Assembly: GCA_003520365.1 (NCBI GenBank)
Contig: DOUW01000113.1
Coordinates: 329-7,679 of the forward strand
Length of the DNA stretch: 7,351 nucleotides
Source: Massilia sp.
GTDB lineage: Bacteria; Pseudomonadota; Gammaproteobacteria; Burkholderiales; Burkholderiaceae_D
Direction of reading: 5' to 3'
The notes under the pieces are model-generated. The model saw nothing but the letters and a program-made list of their open reading frames with translations. It made no database searches and was not told the origin of the DNA. Position numbers and translations under genes: made by a program. This document shows, one piece after another, positions 1 through 5,805 of this stretch (position 1 is its first letter; each line of letters begins with the position of its first letter).

Positions 1-405
1 GATGTACACCAGGGTCTGGCCATAGCCCAGTCCGAGGCTGAAGCTGGCGCGCCACTGGCCCTGGCCGATGCTGGCGATCGCCCCGCGCACGCTCTCCGAC
101 AGGTAGGCGCCGGCATTCAGCGAAAGCGCCAGCCCGCCCGCCGTCACCGGCGAGAATTCGATGCCCACGCTCGGCAGGCCGTAATAGATGACGAAGATCT
201 GCACCAGCAGCGGCGTGCCGCGCATGACGCTCACGTAGAGCGCCGCCGGCCAGCGCAGCAGGGCCCAGGGCGCGAGGCGCAGCAGCGCCACCGGAAAGCC
301 GATCGCCAGGCCGCCGGCCATCGCGGCCAGTGCGAACAGCAGCGTGTAGCCGGCGCCCTGCAGCATCACCGGCGCGGCGTCTTCCAGCAGCGCGATCAGC
401 TCCAT
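1..405 (-). CDS. Polar amino-acid ABC transporter permease, partial (C-terminus outside window)
   Basis: This encodes the inner-membrane permease of a His/Glu/Gln/cystine-type ABC importer, which moves substrate delivered by the periplasmic binding protein encoded just upstream. The ATG is at 405-403 and the frame stays open for 135 codons to the window edge, so roughly 80-100 residues are missing. The N-terminus opens with a hydrophobic helix (about residues 14-36), then the family-typical stretch VMRGTPLLVQIFVIYYGLP (about 60-78). At the end is the start of the EAA cytoplasmic loop (ESVRGAIASIGQGQWRAS, then LGLG), which contacts the ATPase. The ATG lies 10 bp after the binding-protein stop and has no clear Shine-Dalgarno, which suggests translational coupling. 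An ATPase gene would be expected further left, outside the window. The family assignment is firm; the substrate is inferred only from the partner. Confidence 0.9.
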   Translation of the reverse strand, partial: MELIALLEDAAPVMLQGAGYTLLFALAAMAGGLAIGFPVALLRLAPWALLRWPAALYVSVMRGTPLLVQIFVIYYGLPSVGIEFSPVTAGGLALSLNAGAYLSESVRGAIASIGQGQWRASFSLGLGYGQTLVYI

Positions 406-415
406 CGTGCGGGAC

Positions 416-1255
416 TTATCGAGCCGCAGGCGCGGCAGGAACCGCAGGCGCCGGACGGCTGGCGTCGCTGCCGAACCACTTGGTCGAGATCGCCTTCAGG
501 CTGCCGTCGGCCTCCAGTGCGCCGAGCGCGCCGTCGATCGCCGCCTTCAGCTTCGGGTTCCCCTTGCGCATGGCGATGCCCATGCGCTCGACCTGGCCGA
601 CGCGCGCACCGGCCCGGATCGGCAGCTTCGAATTCTTCAGCAAATACGCCACCATCAGGCTGTCGTTCAGCGCCGCGTCGACGCGCCCGAAAGCCAGGTC
701 CTGCAGGTTCTCGGGCGCCGCCGGGTAGCTCCTGACCTCGATGCCCGGCACCCGTTTCGCCTGCTGCTCGAACACGCTGCCCTGCCCCACGCCGAGCTTC
801 TTGCCCTTCAGGTCTTCGAGGCTGGCGTAGTGCGCCTGTTCGTTCCTGCGCACGATGAGCTGCGGGCTCGAATACGTATACGGCCGGGAGAAGTCGAAAG
901 CCTGCTGGCGTTTGTCGGTGATACCGACCTGGCTGACGATGACGTCGTACTTGCCGGCGGCGAGACCCGCAAGGATGGCGGCCCACTCGGCCGTGACGAA
1001 GGCCGGTTTCAGGCCCAGCCTGGCGGCCACCGCCTGGGCGACCTCGACGTCATAGCCGGCCAGCTGCCCGGTCTTCGGGTCGCGGAAGTTGAATGGCGGG
1101 TAGGTTCCTTCCAACGCGATACGCAGCGTGCCGCGCGCCCTGGCCGTGTCCAGCAGATCGTCGGCGGCGGTAGCCGGCATGACGGCGCCCAGCGCCAGCA
1201 GCACGGCGGCCAGCCCGAAGGCACGGCGGGAATGGTGGAAGGGTTCCTTGCGCAT
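416..1255 (-). CDS. Periplasmic amino-acid ABC transporter substrate-binding protein, cystine-binding FliY/TcyJ-like
   Basis: This is a family 3 solute-binding protein (SBP_bac_3) of 279 residues that captures an amino acid in the periplasm for the adjacent permease. Residues 1-31 are a signal peptide: a basic start with HHSRR, a hydrophobic core, and a likely cut after ATA or ATAA. The mature protein opens with a typical RGTLRIALEGTYPPFNF segment, followed by AGYDVEVAQAVAARLG and DVIVSQVGITDKRQQAFDFS. The hinge-region motif LKGKKLGVGQGS and the C-terminal LKAISTKWFG are also typical. From memory, LEGTYPPF, the TDxR..xFDFS segment and SxKWFG match cystine-binding FliY/TcyJ best, but a different polar amino acid is possible. 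A Pro/Ala-rich tail (SRPAPAVPAAPAAR) after the KWFG motif is an extension beyond the usual end. The ATG at 1255 is preceded by AGGAG with 9-nt spacing. A TATAAA-like -10 near 1289-1294 is possible, but no good -35 accompanies it. Confidence 0.92.
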   Translation of the reverse strand: MRKEPFHHSRRAFGLAAVLLALGAVMPATAADDLLDTARARGTLRIALEGTYPPFNFRDPKTGQLAGYDVEVAQAVAARLGLKPAFVTAEWAAILAGLAAGKYDVIVSQVGITDKRQQAFDFSRPYTYSSPQLIVRRNEQAHYASLEDLKGKKLGVGQGSVFEQQAKRVPGIEVRSYPAAPENLQDLAFGRVDAALNDSLMVAYLLKNSKLPIRAGARVGQVERMGIAMRKGNPKLKAAIDGALGALEADGSLKAISTKWFGSDASRPAPAVPAAPAAR

Positions 1256-1329
1256 CGGGCAGCTCTCCTGGAAAAAGCGTCTGCCTCTTTTATAACCCGA
1301 AAGCGCGACGGTGCGCGAAAAAAGTTTCG

Positions 1330-1737
1330 TCAGTACATCATGCGCCGGCCATGCGAACCGAAGCGGTGCCCGACCACCAGCGTGGTGCTGGCGACCAGGC
1401 TCGACAGCCCGATGATGAGCTGCACCAGCCGGTCGGCCGGCAGCAGCCAGTACTGGCCCGGCGGCGGCTCGGCCCCGGTGGCGGCGACGATCAGCGGCGC
1501 AATCCAGCTCGCGTCCGGCTCGACGTCGAGCACCACCGCGTCCTCGGCGGTCTGCATATAGATGTTGCCCCCTTCGGCCAGCGTGAAGCAGATGCCGTAA
1601 CCGGTCTCCTGCGGCCGGATCAGCTCCTGCATCGCCTGGTTGTGCTCGTCGATCCAGAATTCGACGTCTTGCGGGGTTTCGAGGTGGATCCAGGGGCGGG
1701 GGCGGAAGCGCGGCGGATTGTCAGCGGAAGCGGTCAT
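1330..1737 (-). CDS. Hypothetical protein, 135 aa
   Basis: I do not recognise this protein. I chose the ATG at 1737 (MTASADNPPRF). The frame stays open to a TTG at 1764, but neither start has a convincing Shine-Dalgarno. The N-terminal part is rich in Pro/Arg and then acidic and aromatic (ETPQDVEFWIDEHNQAM), looking soluble. The middle alternates short hydrophobic segments (GYGICFTLAEGGNIYMQ) as in a small beta-rich domain. A hydrophobic stretch near residues 105-122 (LVQLIIGLSSLVASTTLVVG) could be a buried helix or a single membrane segment, and the end is basic (HRFGSHGRRMMY). No signal peptide is visible. The gene is 75 bp upstream of the amino-acid binding protein on the same strand, so read-through into the transporter is possible. 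Codon use and composition match its neighbours, so it is probably a real, lineage-restricted gene. Confidence 0.7.
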   Translation of the reverse strand: MTASADNPPRFRPRPWIHLETPQDVEFWIDEHNQAMQELIRPQETGYGICFTLAEGGNIYMQTAEDAVVLDVEPDASWIAPLIVAATGAEPPPGQYWLLPADRLVQLIIGLSSLVASTTLVVGHRFGSHGRRMMY

Positions 1738-1805
1738 GAAATGCGAATCGAATACGAACACCAAAAACGTATGCTAAGGCATTTCCGTCCGACCGTGTGT
1801 TCTGG

Positions 1806-1823
1806 CTTAGCGCACTTAGCGCA
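1806..1823. repeat. 9-bp tandem duplication over a stop codon
   Basis: CTTAGCGCA is present twice head-to-tail. On the minus strand this gives TGCGCTAAG twice. Because the unit is three codons long, it repeats the TAA stop of the 71-aa gene in frame. Confidence 0.85.
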
Positions 1824-2031
1824 CCGGCCTGGCAGCGCGGCGCCGGTCCTGTTTGCGGAAATGGTCGGGGGAGCACAGCACCCGCAGCGCGACCGGACGC
1901 GGCACGCCTTGCCGCTCCATCAGCAGCAAGGCCGGATGGATGCCCTGGCGGGCGCACAATTGCAGCGCGTCCTCCACATGATTGGCGGTAGTCTGGTCGG
2001 TTCGTGCGTCATTCCTGCTCACTTCGCCCAT
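1816..2031 (-). CDS. Small hypothetical protein, 71 aa
   Basis: This is a small soluble basic protein that I cannot name. The start is decided by a strong Shine-Dalgarno: GGAGG at 2041-2037, 5 nt before the ATG at 2031. An in-frame ATG at 2043 overlaps that ribosome site and is unlikely to be used. The first third is polar and acidic (MGEVSRNDARTDQTTANHVE). The middle reads DALQLCARQGIHPALLLMER, followed by QGVPRPVALRVLCSPDHFR, which looks like two short helices. The end is strongly basic (KQDRRRAARPVR). There is no signal peptide or membrane helix. The layout suggests a compact helical regulator or adaptor, but no function should be inferred from that. The stop lies in a 9-bp tandem duplication, so a second in-frame TAA follows three codons later. 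No clear terminator separates it from the next gene. Confidence 0.72.
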   Translation of the reverse strand: MGEVSRNDARTDQTTANHVEDALQLCARQGIHPALLLMERQGVPRPVALRVLCSPDHFRKQDRRRAARPVR

Positions 2032-2203
2032 GTTTTCCTCCATGCAAGCGTAGGATGCTAACAGAGCCATACGCACACTTAAAGTAGTTTCTGAAGAAGT
2101 TATCGCAAGCGGATGATTTTGTGTCTTATCCGCAAAGTTTGCCGGTTTGCTATTGCAGACTGTTCCGCACCGGGTTAGCGCGGCAGCCACGGCGTCCCAT
2201 GGC

Positions 2204-2677
2204 CTAGCCGTCGACGAGCGTGACGATGCGCGGCCGTACGGCCTCCCCGTCCAGCACCAGTTCGCCGCAGGAAATTGGCAGGCTGAAACGGCGGCGCCCC
2301 GCACTACCGGGATTGATGTAGAGAACGCCCGCGCGCTCGACGCAGGCGGGCTTGTGCGAGTGGCCGGACACGACCACCCGTACGCCGAGCGCGGCCGGGT
2401 CGATCTCGAGTTCCTTCAGGTCGTGGATCGCGTACAGCGATACCGGACCGAAGCGCAGCAAGGCGGTCGCGGGCAGGTCCCGGGCCCAGGGCTCGCGGTC
2501 GTTATTGCCGCGCACGACGGTCAGGGGCGCGAGCGCGGCCAGGCGCTCGAGGATGTCCGGCTTGCCGATGTCGCCGCCGTGGACGATGTGGTCGCAGCCG
2601 GCCAGGAAGTCCAGCGCTTCCGGACGCAGGAGCCCGTGGGTATCGGAGATCAGGCCGATACGCAAGTGCCCCGGCAC
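2204..2677 (-). CDS. Metallophosphoesterase, YfcE/MJ0936 family
   Basis: This is a small cytoplasmic calcineurin-like phosphodiesterase/phosphatase of 157 residues, the usual size for YfcE-type enzymes. The metal-binding motifs occur in the correct order. They are D12-x-H14 in LISDTHG, G35-D36 in HGGDIGK, GNND at 57-60, H85 in YAIHD, and GHSH at 105-108. An NPGS motif (YINPGSAGRRRF) follows, as is typical of the family. All expected dinuclear metal ligands are present, so it should be active. The natural substrate cannot be told from sequence; relatives hydrolyse artificial phosphodiesters. I chose the GTG at 2677 because AAGGA lies 5 nt upstream. The frame remains open further upstream, but that part overlaps the neighbouring gene in another frame and looks non-coding. 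It lies 20 bp after the DUF378 gene and is probably co-transcribed with it. A weak hairpin at 2186-2203 directly follows the stop. Confidence 0.93.
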   Translation of the reverse strand: MPGHLRIGLISDTHGLLRPEALDFLAGCDHIVHGGDIGKPDILERLAALAPLTVVRGNNDREPWARDLPATALLRFGPVSLYAIHDLKELEIDPAALGVRVVVSGHSHKPACVERAGVLYINPGSAGRRRFSLPISCGELVLDGEAVRPRIVTLVDG

Positions 2678-2697
2678 CGTTGTCCTTGCCTGCGCCG

Positions 2698-2988
2698 TCA
2701 ATGGCGCTTGGCCGACGCCATCTTCGCCGTCGTGTAGATCGAGTACAGCGCCGCCAGGCCCACCACCACGTAGACCAGGCGGGTTGCCGGACTGCCCGGG
2801 CCGAAGATGGTGGCGACGATGTCGACATCGAACAGGCCGACCATTGCCCAGTTCAGGCCGCCAATGATCAGGAGCGCCATCGCCAGGTAATCCATGGCCG
2901 ACATGGCCGAACGGCGGCCTTCGCGCAAGGCGAGGCGACGCTCGGGGCTGGTACGGCGATCCATCGTGGGTGCATTCATCGTTGCCAT
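2698..2988 (-). CDS. DUF378 family small inner-membrane protein, 96 aa
   Basis: This is a two-helix membrane protein of the DUF378 family, whose function is unknown. The family signature is clear: MDYLAMALLIIGGLNWAMVG then LFDVD (about residues 32-56, first helix), and after a short Gly/Pro loop, RLVYVVVGLAALYSIY (70-85, second helix). The N-terminal 30 residues are polar and Arg-rich (DRRTSPERRLALREGRRS). They form an extension relative to the roughly 65-75-residue core and are likely cytoplasmic by the positive-inside rule; the C-terminal KMASAKRH is also basic. The ATG at 2988 has an excellent ribosome site (AAGGAG, 6 nt away). A TATACG in the upstream gap (around 3027-3032), inside a small CCGGC/GCCGG inverted repeat, could be a -10 element but lacks a good -35. 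The phosphoesterase gene starts 20 bp downstream. Confidence 0.9.
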   Translation of the reverse strand: MATMNAPTMDRRTSPERRLALREGRRSAMSAMDYLAMALLIIGGLNWAMVGLFDVDIVATIFGPGSPATRLVYVVVGLAALYSIYTTAKMASAKRH

Positions 2989-3096
2989 CGTTTTCTCCTT
3001 CCGTCAGTGATGTCGGGTCTTCCGGCGTATACATTGCCGGCCCGGCCCTTCGACAGCGAAAACCCGTGCAAGTTGGCGGCCCCTACCGCGTGGACA

Positions 3097-3735
3097 TCAG
3101 CCCTTCCAGGTGCGGTTGAGCCCCGTATCGGCATGGATCCAGCCGCCTTTGGGACCCGAACGGTAATAATACCCCACTCCTCCCGTACGGAAGCTGCGCA
3201 CGAGTCCGCCCAGGACTTCCTCTGTCAGGCTGGAAATGCGGATGTCGGCCGCCTTGCCCGTCATGTGCAGCGACTTGCGCGCCGCCGGCACGCCGGCTTC
3301 GATCAGGCGCGCGTTCGAGGCGGGGGTGCGGTAGCCCGACAGGATCTCGAGCGGCTGCTCGAGGCCGTAGCGGGCGATGAAGGCCTGGGTGCTCCACAGG
3401 ATCTCCAGCAGCTTCGGATCGATCGGCGCGGTTTCCTTGCCGTTGACGTCGCGCAGCAGGTGGCACAGTTGCTGGTAGGCGGAGTCGATCACCTCGCCAT
3501 CCTTCCAGTACAGCAGCTTCGCCTTTTCGCCGCTGGCCGGACGGGTCACGCTCAGCGTGCGCGGCTTGACCCAGAAGTCGAGGTCGAGCACCTGGGCGTC
3601 GAACAGGTCGGGCGGAGGCGTCAGGTCGGCCGGCGCCTGTGGCGCGGCAAGGACATTGCTTGACAAGGCAGGACCGAGCACGCCGAGGGCGGACAGGCGC
3701 ATGCCTTGTTGGAGGAAATCTCTACGGGAAGACAT
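3097..3735 (-). CDS. Tat-exported DUF882 / M15-like murein endopeptidase (MepK/YcbK family)
   Basis: This 212-residue protein is predicted to be a periplasmic zinc peptidase acting on peptidoglycan. Its E. coli relative MepK (YcbK) cleaves 3-3 crosslinks. The N-terminus is a twin-arginine signal: SRRDFL at residues 3-8, a moderately hydrophobic stretch, and a likely cut after VLA (28-30). The catalytic domain has SGYRTP (133-138), then H157 in SLHMTGKAADIR with D164, and H201 in GWIHADTG. These provide the HxxxxxxD...H zinc ligand set. GGVGYYYRSG (185-194) precedes the last histidine, as is usual. The ATG at 3735 is chosen because it places the Tat motif at the start; the ribosome site is weak (GAG 9 nt upstream). 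A further in-frame GTG and TTG lie upstream. The 5' region carries a strong dyad around a possible -10. Known family members depend on Zn and Tat export; the exact bond cut here is inferred. Confidence 0.92.
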   Translation of the reverse strand: MSSRRDFLQQGMRLSALGVLGPALSSNVLAAPQAPADLTPPPDLFDAQVLDLDFWVKPRTLSVTRPASGEKAKLLYWKDGEVIDSAYQQLCHLLRDVNGKETAPIDPKLLEILWSTQAFIARYGLEQPLEILSGYRTPASNARLIEAGVPAARKSLHMTGKAADIRISSLTEEVLGGLVRSFRTGGVGYYYRSGPKGGWIHADTGLNRTWKG

Positions 3736-3749
3736 AACGTACTCATCAA

Positions 3750-3784
3750 TGCGAAGTTGCGTACTATAACTTAACAACTTCGCA
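3750..3784 (-). promoter_or_regulatory. 10-bp dyad around a candidate -10 upstream of the mepK-like gene
   Basis: TGCGAAGTTG (3750-3759) and CAACTTCGCA (3775-3784) are perfect inverted copies separated by 15 nt. Read on the minus strand, the spacer contains TATAGT (3768-3763), a good -10, although the matching -35 position is only T-rich. The centre is about 30 bp upstream of the ATG. This could be a repressor operator or a 5'-UTR hairpin. The dyad is certain; its role is inferred. Confidence 0.55.
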
Positions 3785-3828
3785 GAAAAAAGCCGTTACA
3801 CGTTGCGAATTGGTTGCAAATGAATTTC

Positions 3829-3846
3829 GCAGCAAAAAGATGCTGC
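3829..3846. terminator. Small hairpin after the GNAT gene, possible weak terminator
   Basis: GCAGCA and TGCTGC pair across a 6-nt A-rich loop. It begins 6 bp beyond the GNAT stop in the direction of that gene. The T-rich side (TTTATTTATT) lies on the plus-strand exit, so the orientation fits poorly for terminating the minus-strand gene. Confidence 0.3.
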
Positions 3847-3851
3847 TTTAT

Positions 3852-4376
3852 TTATTGACTGCAATTGCAGAAGCGTTTGCTCTGGGCGCTGCCGCAGTCC
3901 TGGTCGGCGTCGAGCGACTTCCACATCAGGTTGCAGTCGAGACCGAAGCAGGCCTTGTCCATGCCGGAATTGGCATAGCCGTGGCGCTCGAAGAACATGG
4001 CGGCGCTCTCCGGGCTGTGCAGGAAGAGCTTGCGGATGTTCCAGGCGCGCGCCTGCGCTTCCACCGCCGCCAGCAAGGCGCGGCCGACGCCGATGCGCAG
4101 CGCGTCCGGCTCGACGTAGCACAGCGCCAGCTTGCCGGCCTGGGTCAGCAGGGCCAGGCCCAGCAGCCGGCTATCGTGCTCGGCGACGATGGCGTGGTTG
4201 GTCGGGGAGGCGAACCAGGCGGCGACGTTTTCCGGCGTCTTGTTGCCGAGCCAGGAATCGAGGACGTCGGGACGGCGGCGATGGTCAGGCTCGCAGCCCT
4301 GCTCGATCGAGCGGCGCAACAGCGCGCAGGCGGAAGCGGCGTCGGCCGGTGCTGCTTTGCGAATGTCGATACCCAT
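3852..4376 (-). CDS. GNAT family N-acetyltransferase
   Basis: This is a 174-residue acetyl-CoA-dependent acetyltransferase. The N-terminus has the usual first strand and helix (MGIDIRKAAPADAASACALL). Motif A is R94-I-G-V-G-R-A100 after the strand LALCYVEPDAL, matching the R/Q-x-x-G-x-G/A pyrophosphate-binding loop. The C-terminal FFERHGYANSG (about 129-139) is the typical Tyr-containing motif B end. A 20-residue tail carrying several Cys (SKRFCNCSQ at the end) lies beyond the domain. The acceptor substrate cannot be predicted: relatives act on small molecules as well as on protein N-termini. The ATG at 4376 gives the best start, but the ribosome site is poor. It is divergent from the sulfate-binding protein gene across 222 bp and separated from the mepK-like gene by 116 bp, so it is likely its own transcription unit. 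A TATAGT at 4458-4453 could be its -10, without a good -35. Confidence 0.9.
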   Translation of the reverse strand: MGIDIRKAAPADAASACALLRRSIEQGCEPDHRRRPDVLDSWLGNKTPENVAAWFASPTNHAIVAEHDSRLLGLALLTQAGKLALCYVEPDALRIGVGRALLAAVEAQARAWNIRKLFLHSPESAAMFFERHGYANSGMDKACFGLDCNLMWKSLDADQDCGSAQSKRFCNCSQ

Positions 4377-4539
4377 ACTTCTGACCCACTAAAACGTGAC
4401 TTGTAGCCGTTGCTTTCGAACGCGCCCTCCTGTTGGGATAGCGCCTGACCGGACTATACACCGAAAGCGGCTTAGTCTGCCGGATGCCATGCATACCTCG
4501 ATCAGCCTCTAAGCATATGACAAAAGTATTCTTCCGTTT

Positions 4540-4559
4540 TGTTCCGAATTTACGGAACA
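4540..4559 (+). promoter_or_regulatory. Dyad operator candidate upstream of the sulfate-binding protein gene
   Basis: TGTTCCG (4540-4546) and CGGAACA (4553-4559) form a perfect 7-bp inverted repeat with the 6-bp AT-rich centre AATTTA. It ends 39 bp before the ATG. An extra TTCCG sits 10 bp upstream (4532-4536), in phase with one helical turn. This fits a dimeric regulator site or a short hairpin. I cannot assign the regulator: CysB would be expected for a sulfate gene, but its sites are not this symmetrical. No convincing -10/-35 pair is visible in the 4377-4598 gap on the plus strand. Confidence 0.5.
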
Positions 4560-4598
4560 TGCACACTGTCTTCAAAGCATTCTAAAAAGCGAGAACAT

Positions 4599-5612
4599 AT
4601 GCCGAACAAATCCTTCCTGCCCCTGCGCCGCCTGATCCTGGCGCTGGCCGCCGGCGCCGCGCTGCCGCTGTCGGCAAGCGCCGCCAATGTCGAGCTGCTG
4701 AACGTGTCCTACGACGTGGCGCGCGAATTGTACAAGGACGTCAACCCGGCCTTCATCGCCGACTACAAGAAAGCCACCGGCGACACCGTTACCATCAAGC
4801 AGTCGCATGGCGGCTCGAGCAAGCAGGCGCGCGCCGTCGCGGACGGCCTGGAAGCCTCGGTCGTGACCATGAACCAGGCCAACGACATCGACATGCTGGC
4901 CGACCGCGGCCTGGTCACGAAGGACTGGGCCAAGAAATTCCCGAACAATGCCGCGCCCTACTACTCGACCATGGTCTTCCTGGTCCGCAAAGGCAACCCG
5001 AAAGGCATCAAGAACTGGGACGACCTGGCGAAGCCGGGCGTGCAGGTCGTGATCCCGAACCCGAAGACCGCGGGCAATGGCCGCTACACCTACCTCGCGG
5101 CCTGGGGTTCGGTGCTCAAGAAAGGCGGCAACGAAGCGCAGGCGCGCGACCTGGTCGCCCGCATCTTCAAGAACGTGCCGATCCTGGACGCCGGCGGCCG
5201 CGCCGCCACCACCACCTTCACCCAGCGCCAGATCGGCGACGCCCTGGTGACCTTCGAGAACGAGGTGAGCATGGTGCGCAAGGAGTTCGGCGACAACTTC
5301 GAAGTCGTGTACCCGCAGACCTCGATCCTGGCCGAGTCGCCGGTGGCCGTGGTCGACAAGGTGGTCGACCGCCGCAACCTGCGCAAGCCGGCCACCGCCT
5401 ACCTGAACTTCCTGTACTCGCCGGCGGGCCAGGAAATCGGCGCCAAGCACTTCCTGCGCGTACGCAATGAGGCCGTGATGAAGAAGTACGCCGCCAACTA
5501 CAAGCCGATCGCGCTGTTCTCGGTGGACGAGCTGTTCGGCGGCTGGCGCAACGCCCAGAAAAAACACTTCGACGACGGCGGCGAATTCGACAAGATCTAC
5601 CAGTCGAAATAA
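4599..5612 (+). CDS. sbp: Sulfate ABC transporter periplasmic substrate-binding protein
   Basis: This is the Sbp/CysP-type sulfate (or thiosulfate) binding protein, 337 residues, the normal length for the family. Residues 1-28 are a signal peptide (basic LRR, hydrophobic core, cut after SASA). The mature domain shows the family landmarks in order. They are NVSYD (35-39), QSHGGSSKQAR (68-78, binding the oxyanion), the ND-I-D segment (95-98), APYYSTMVFLVRKGNPKGIK (119-138), NPKT (154-157) followed by YLAAWG, the FENE segment, and FLYSPAGQE near the end. Where many relatives have PNPKTSGGARWNYLAAW, this one has NPKTAGNGRYTYLAAW, a modest variation. The ATG at 4599 puts the signal peptide at the start; the ribosome site is only moderate (GCGAGA). 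No permease or ATPase gene follows: the gene is monocistronic and ends at a terminator, so cysT/W/A partners must be elsewhere. Sbp and CysP cannot be separated with certainty. Confidence 0.94.
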   Translation: MPNKSFLPLRRLILALAAGAALPLSASAANVELLNVSYDVARELYKDVNPAFIADYKKATGDTVTIKQSHGGSSKQARAVADGLEASVVTMNQANDIDMLADRGLVTKDWAKKFPNNAAPYYSTMVFLVRKGNPKGIKNWDDLAKPGVQVVIPNPKTAGNGRYTYLAAWGSVLKKGGNEAQARDLVARIFKNVPILDAGGRAATTTFTQRQIGDALVTFENEVSMVRKEFGDNFEVVYPQTSILAESPVAVVDKVVDRRNLRKPATAYLNFLYSPAGQEIGAKHFLRVRNEAVMKKYAANYKPIALFSVDELFGGWRNAQKKHFDDGGEFDKIYQSK

Positions 5613-5614
5613 AC

Positions 5615-5647
5615 GCATCGCGATCCGGCGTATTGACGGATCGATGC
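5615..5647 (+). other. Hairpin directly after the sbp stop
   Basis: GCATCG-CG-ATCC (5615-5626) pairs with GGATCGATGC (5638-5647) across an 11-nt loop, with a 2-nt bulge. It starts 2 bp after the stop and has no T tract. It may protect the mRNA 3' end or pause polymerase ahead of the terminator. Confidence 0.5.
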
Positions 5648-5675
5648 GCTTAGTGAAGCACTTCCTTGCCAGTCT

Positions 5676-5710
5676 AAAAAGGCCCTGCTACAACGCAGGG
5701 TCTTTTTTTT
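5676..5710 (+). terminator. Strong Rho-independent terminator of sbp
   Basis: CCCTGC (5683-5688) and GCAGGG (5695-5700) pair around a 6-nt loop. The stem extends through a G-T wobble and A-T pairs into the flanking A5 and T8 tracts. The 8-T run at 5703-5710 serves the plus strand. The A tract makes it possibly bidirectional, but no minus-strand gene ends here. Confidence 0.92.
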
Positions 5711-5752
5711 GAGCAATTTTCATACATGAGCCCGCTTTTTGCCTGTGCGCCA

Positions 5753-5781
5753 TGGACATGCAGAAATCGCAGTGCTATCTT
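5753..5781 (+). promoter_or_regulatory. Sigma70-like promoter for pbpG
   Basis: TGGACA (5753-5758, 5 of 6 with TTGACA) and TATCTT (5776-5781, 4 of 6 with TATAAT) are spaced by exactly 17 bp. Transcription would start near 5788, just before an AGGTGAG ribosome site, giving a leader of about 88 nt before the pbpG ATG. Confidence 0.6.
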
Positions 5782-5805
5782 TCAACACTTAGGTGAGCCT
5801 TACGC

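Noticed and set aside
407..1561. Plus-strand open frame of 384 codons over the binding-protein gene
   Set aside because: It is antisense to a well-supported gene, runs across an intergenic gap into the next gene, and has low-complexity Arg/Gly/Ala composition.
1689..1710. G-rich stretch as a quadruplex
   Set aside because: Only two G runs of three or more are present, so the four-run pattern is not met.
2032..2304. Longer version of the 71-aa gene starting at 2304
   Set aside because: The extension reads antisense through the end of the phosphoesterase gene and the gap. The strong GGAGG site points to the ATG at 2031.
2678..3034. N-terminal extension of the phosphoesterase frame to 3034
   Set aside because: This part overlaps the DUF378 gene in another frame and has no domain character. 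The GTG at 2677 has a proper ribosome site and starts the enzyme fold at the right place.
4572..5618. Long open frame (348 codons) antisense to sbp
   Set aside because: It mirrors a clear sulfate-binding protein gene. The product is rich in Val/His/Gly/Arg from reading GC-rich codons backwards and has no family features.
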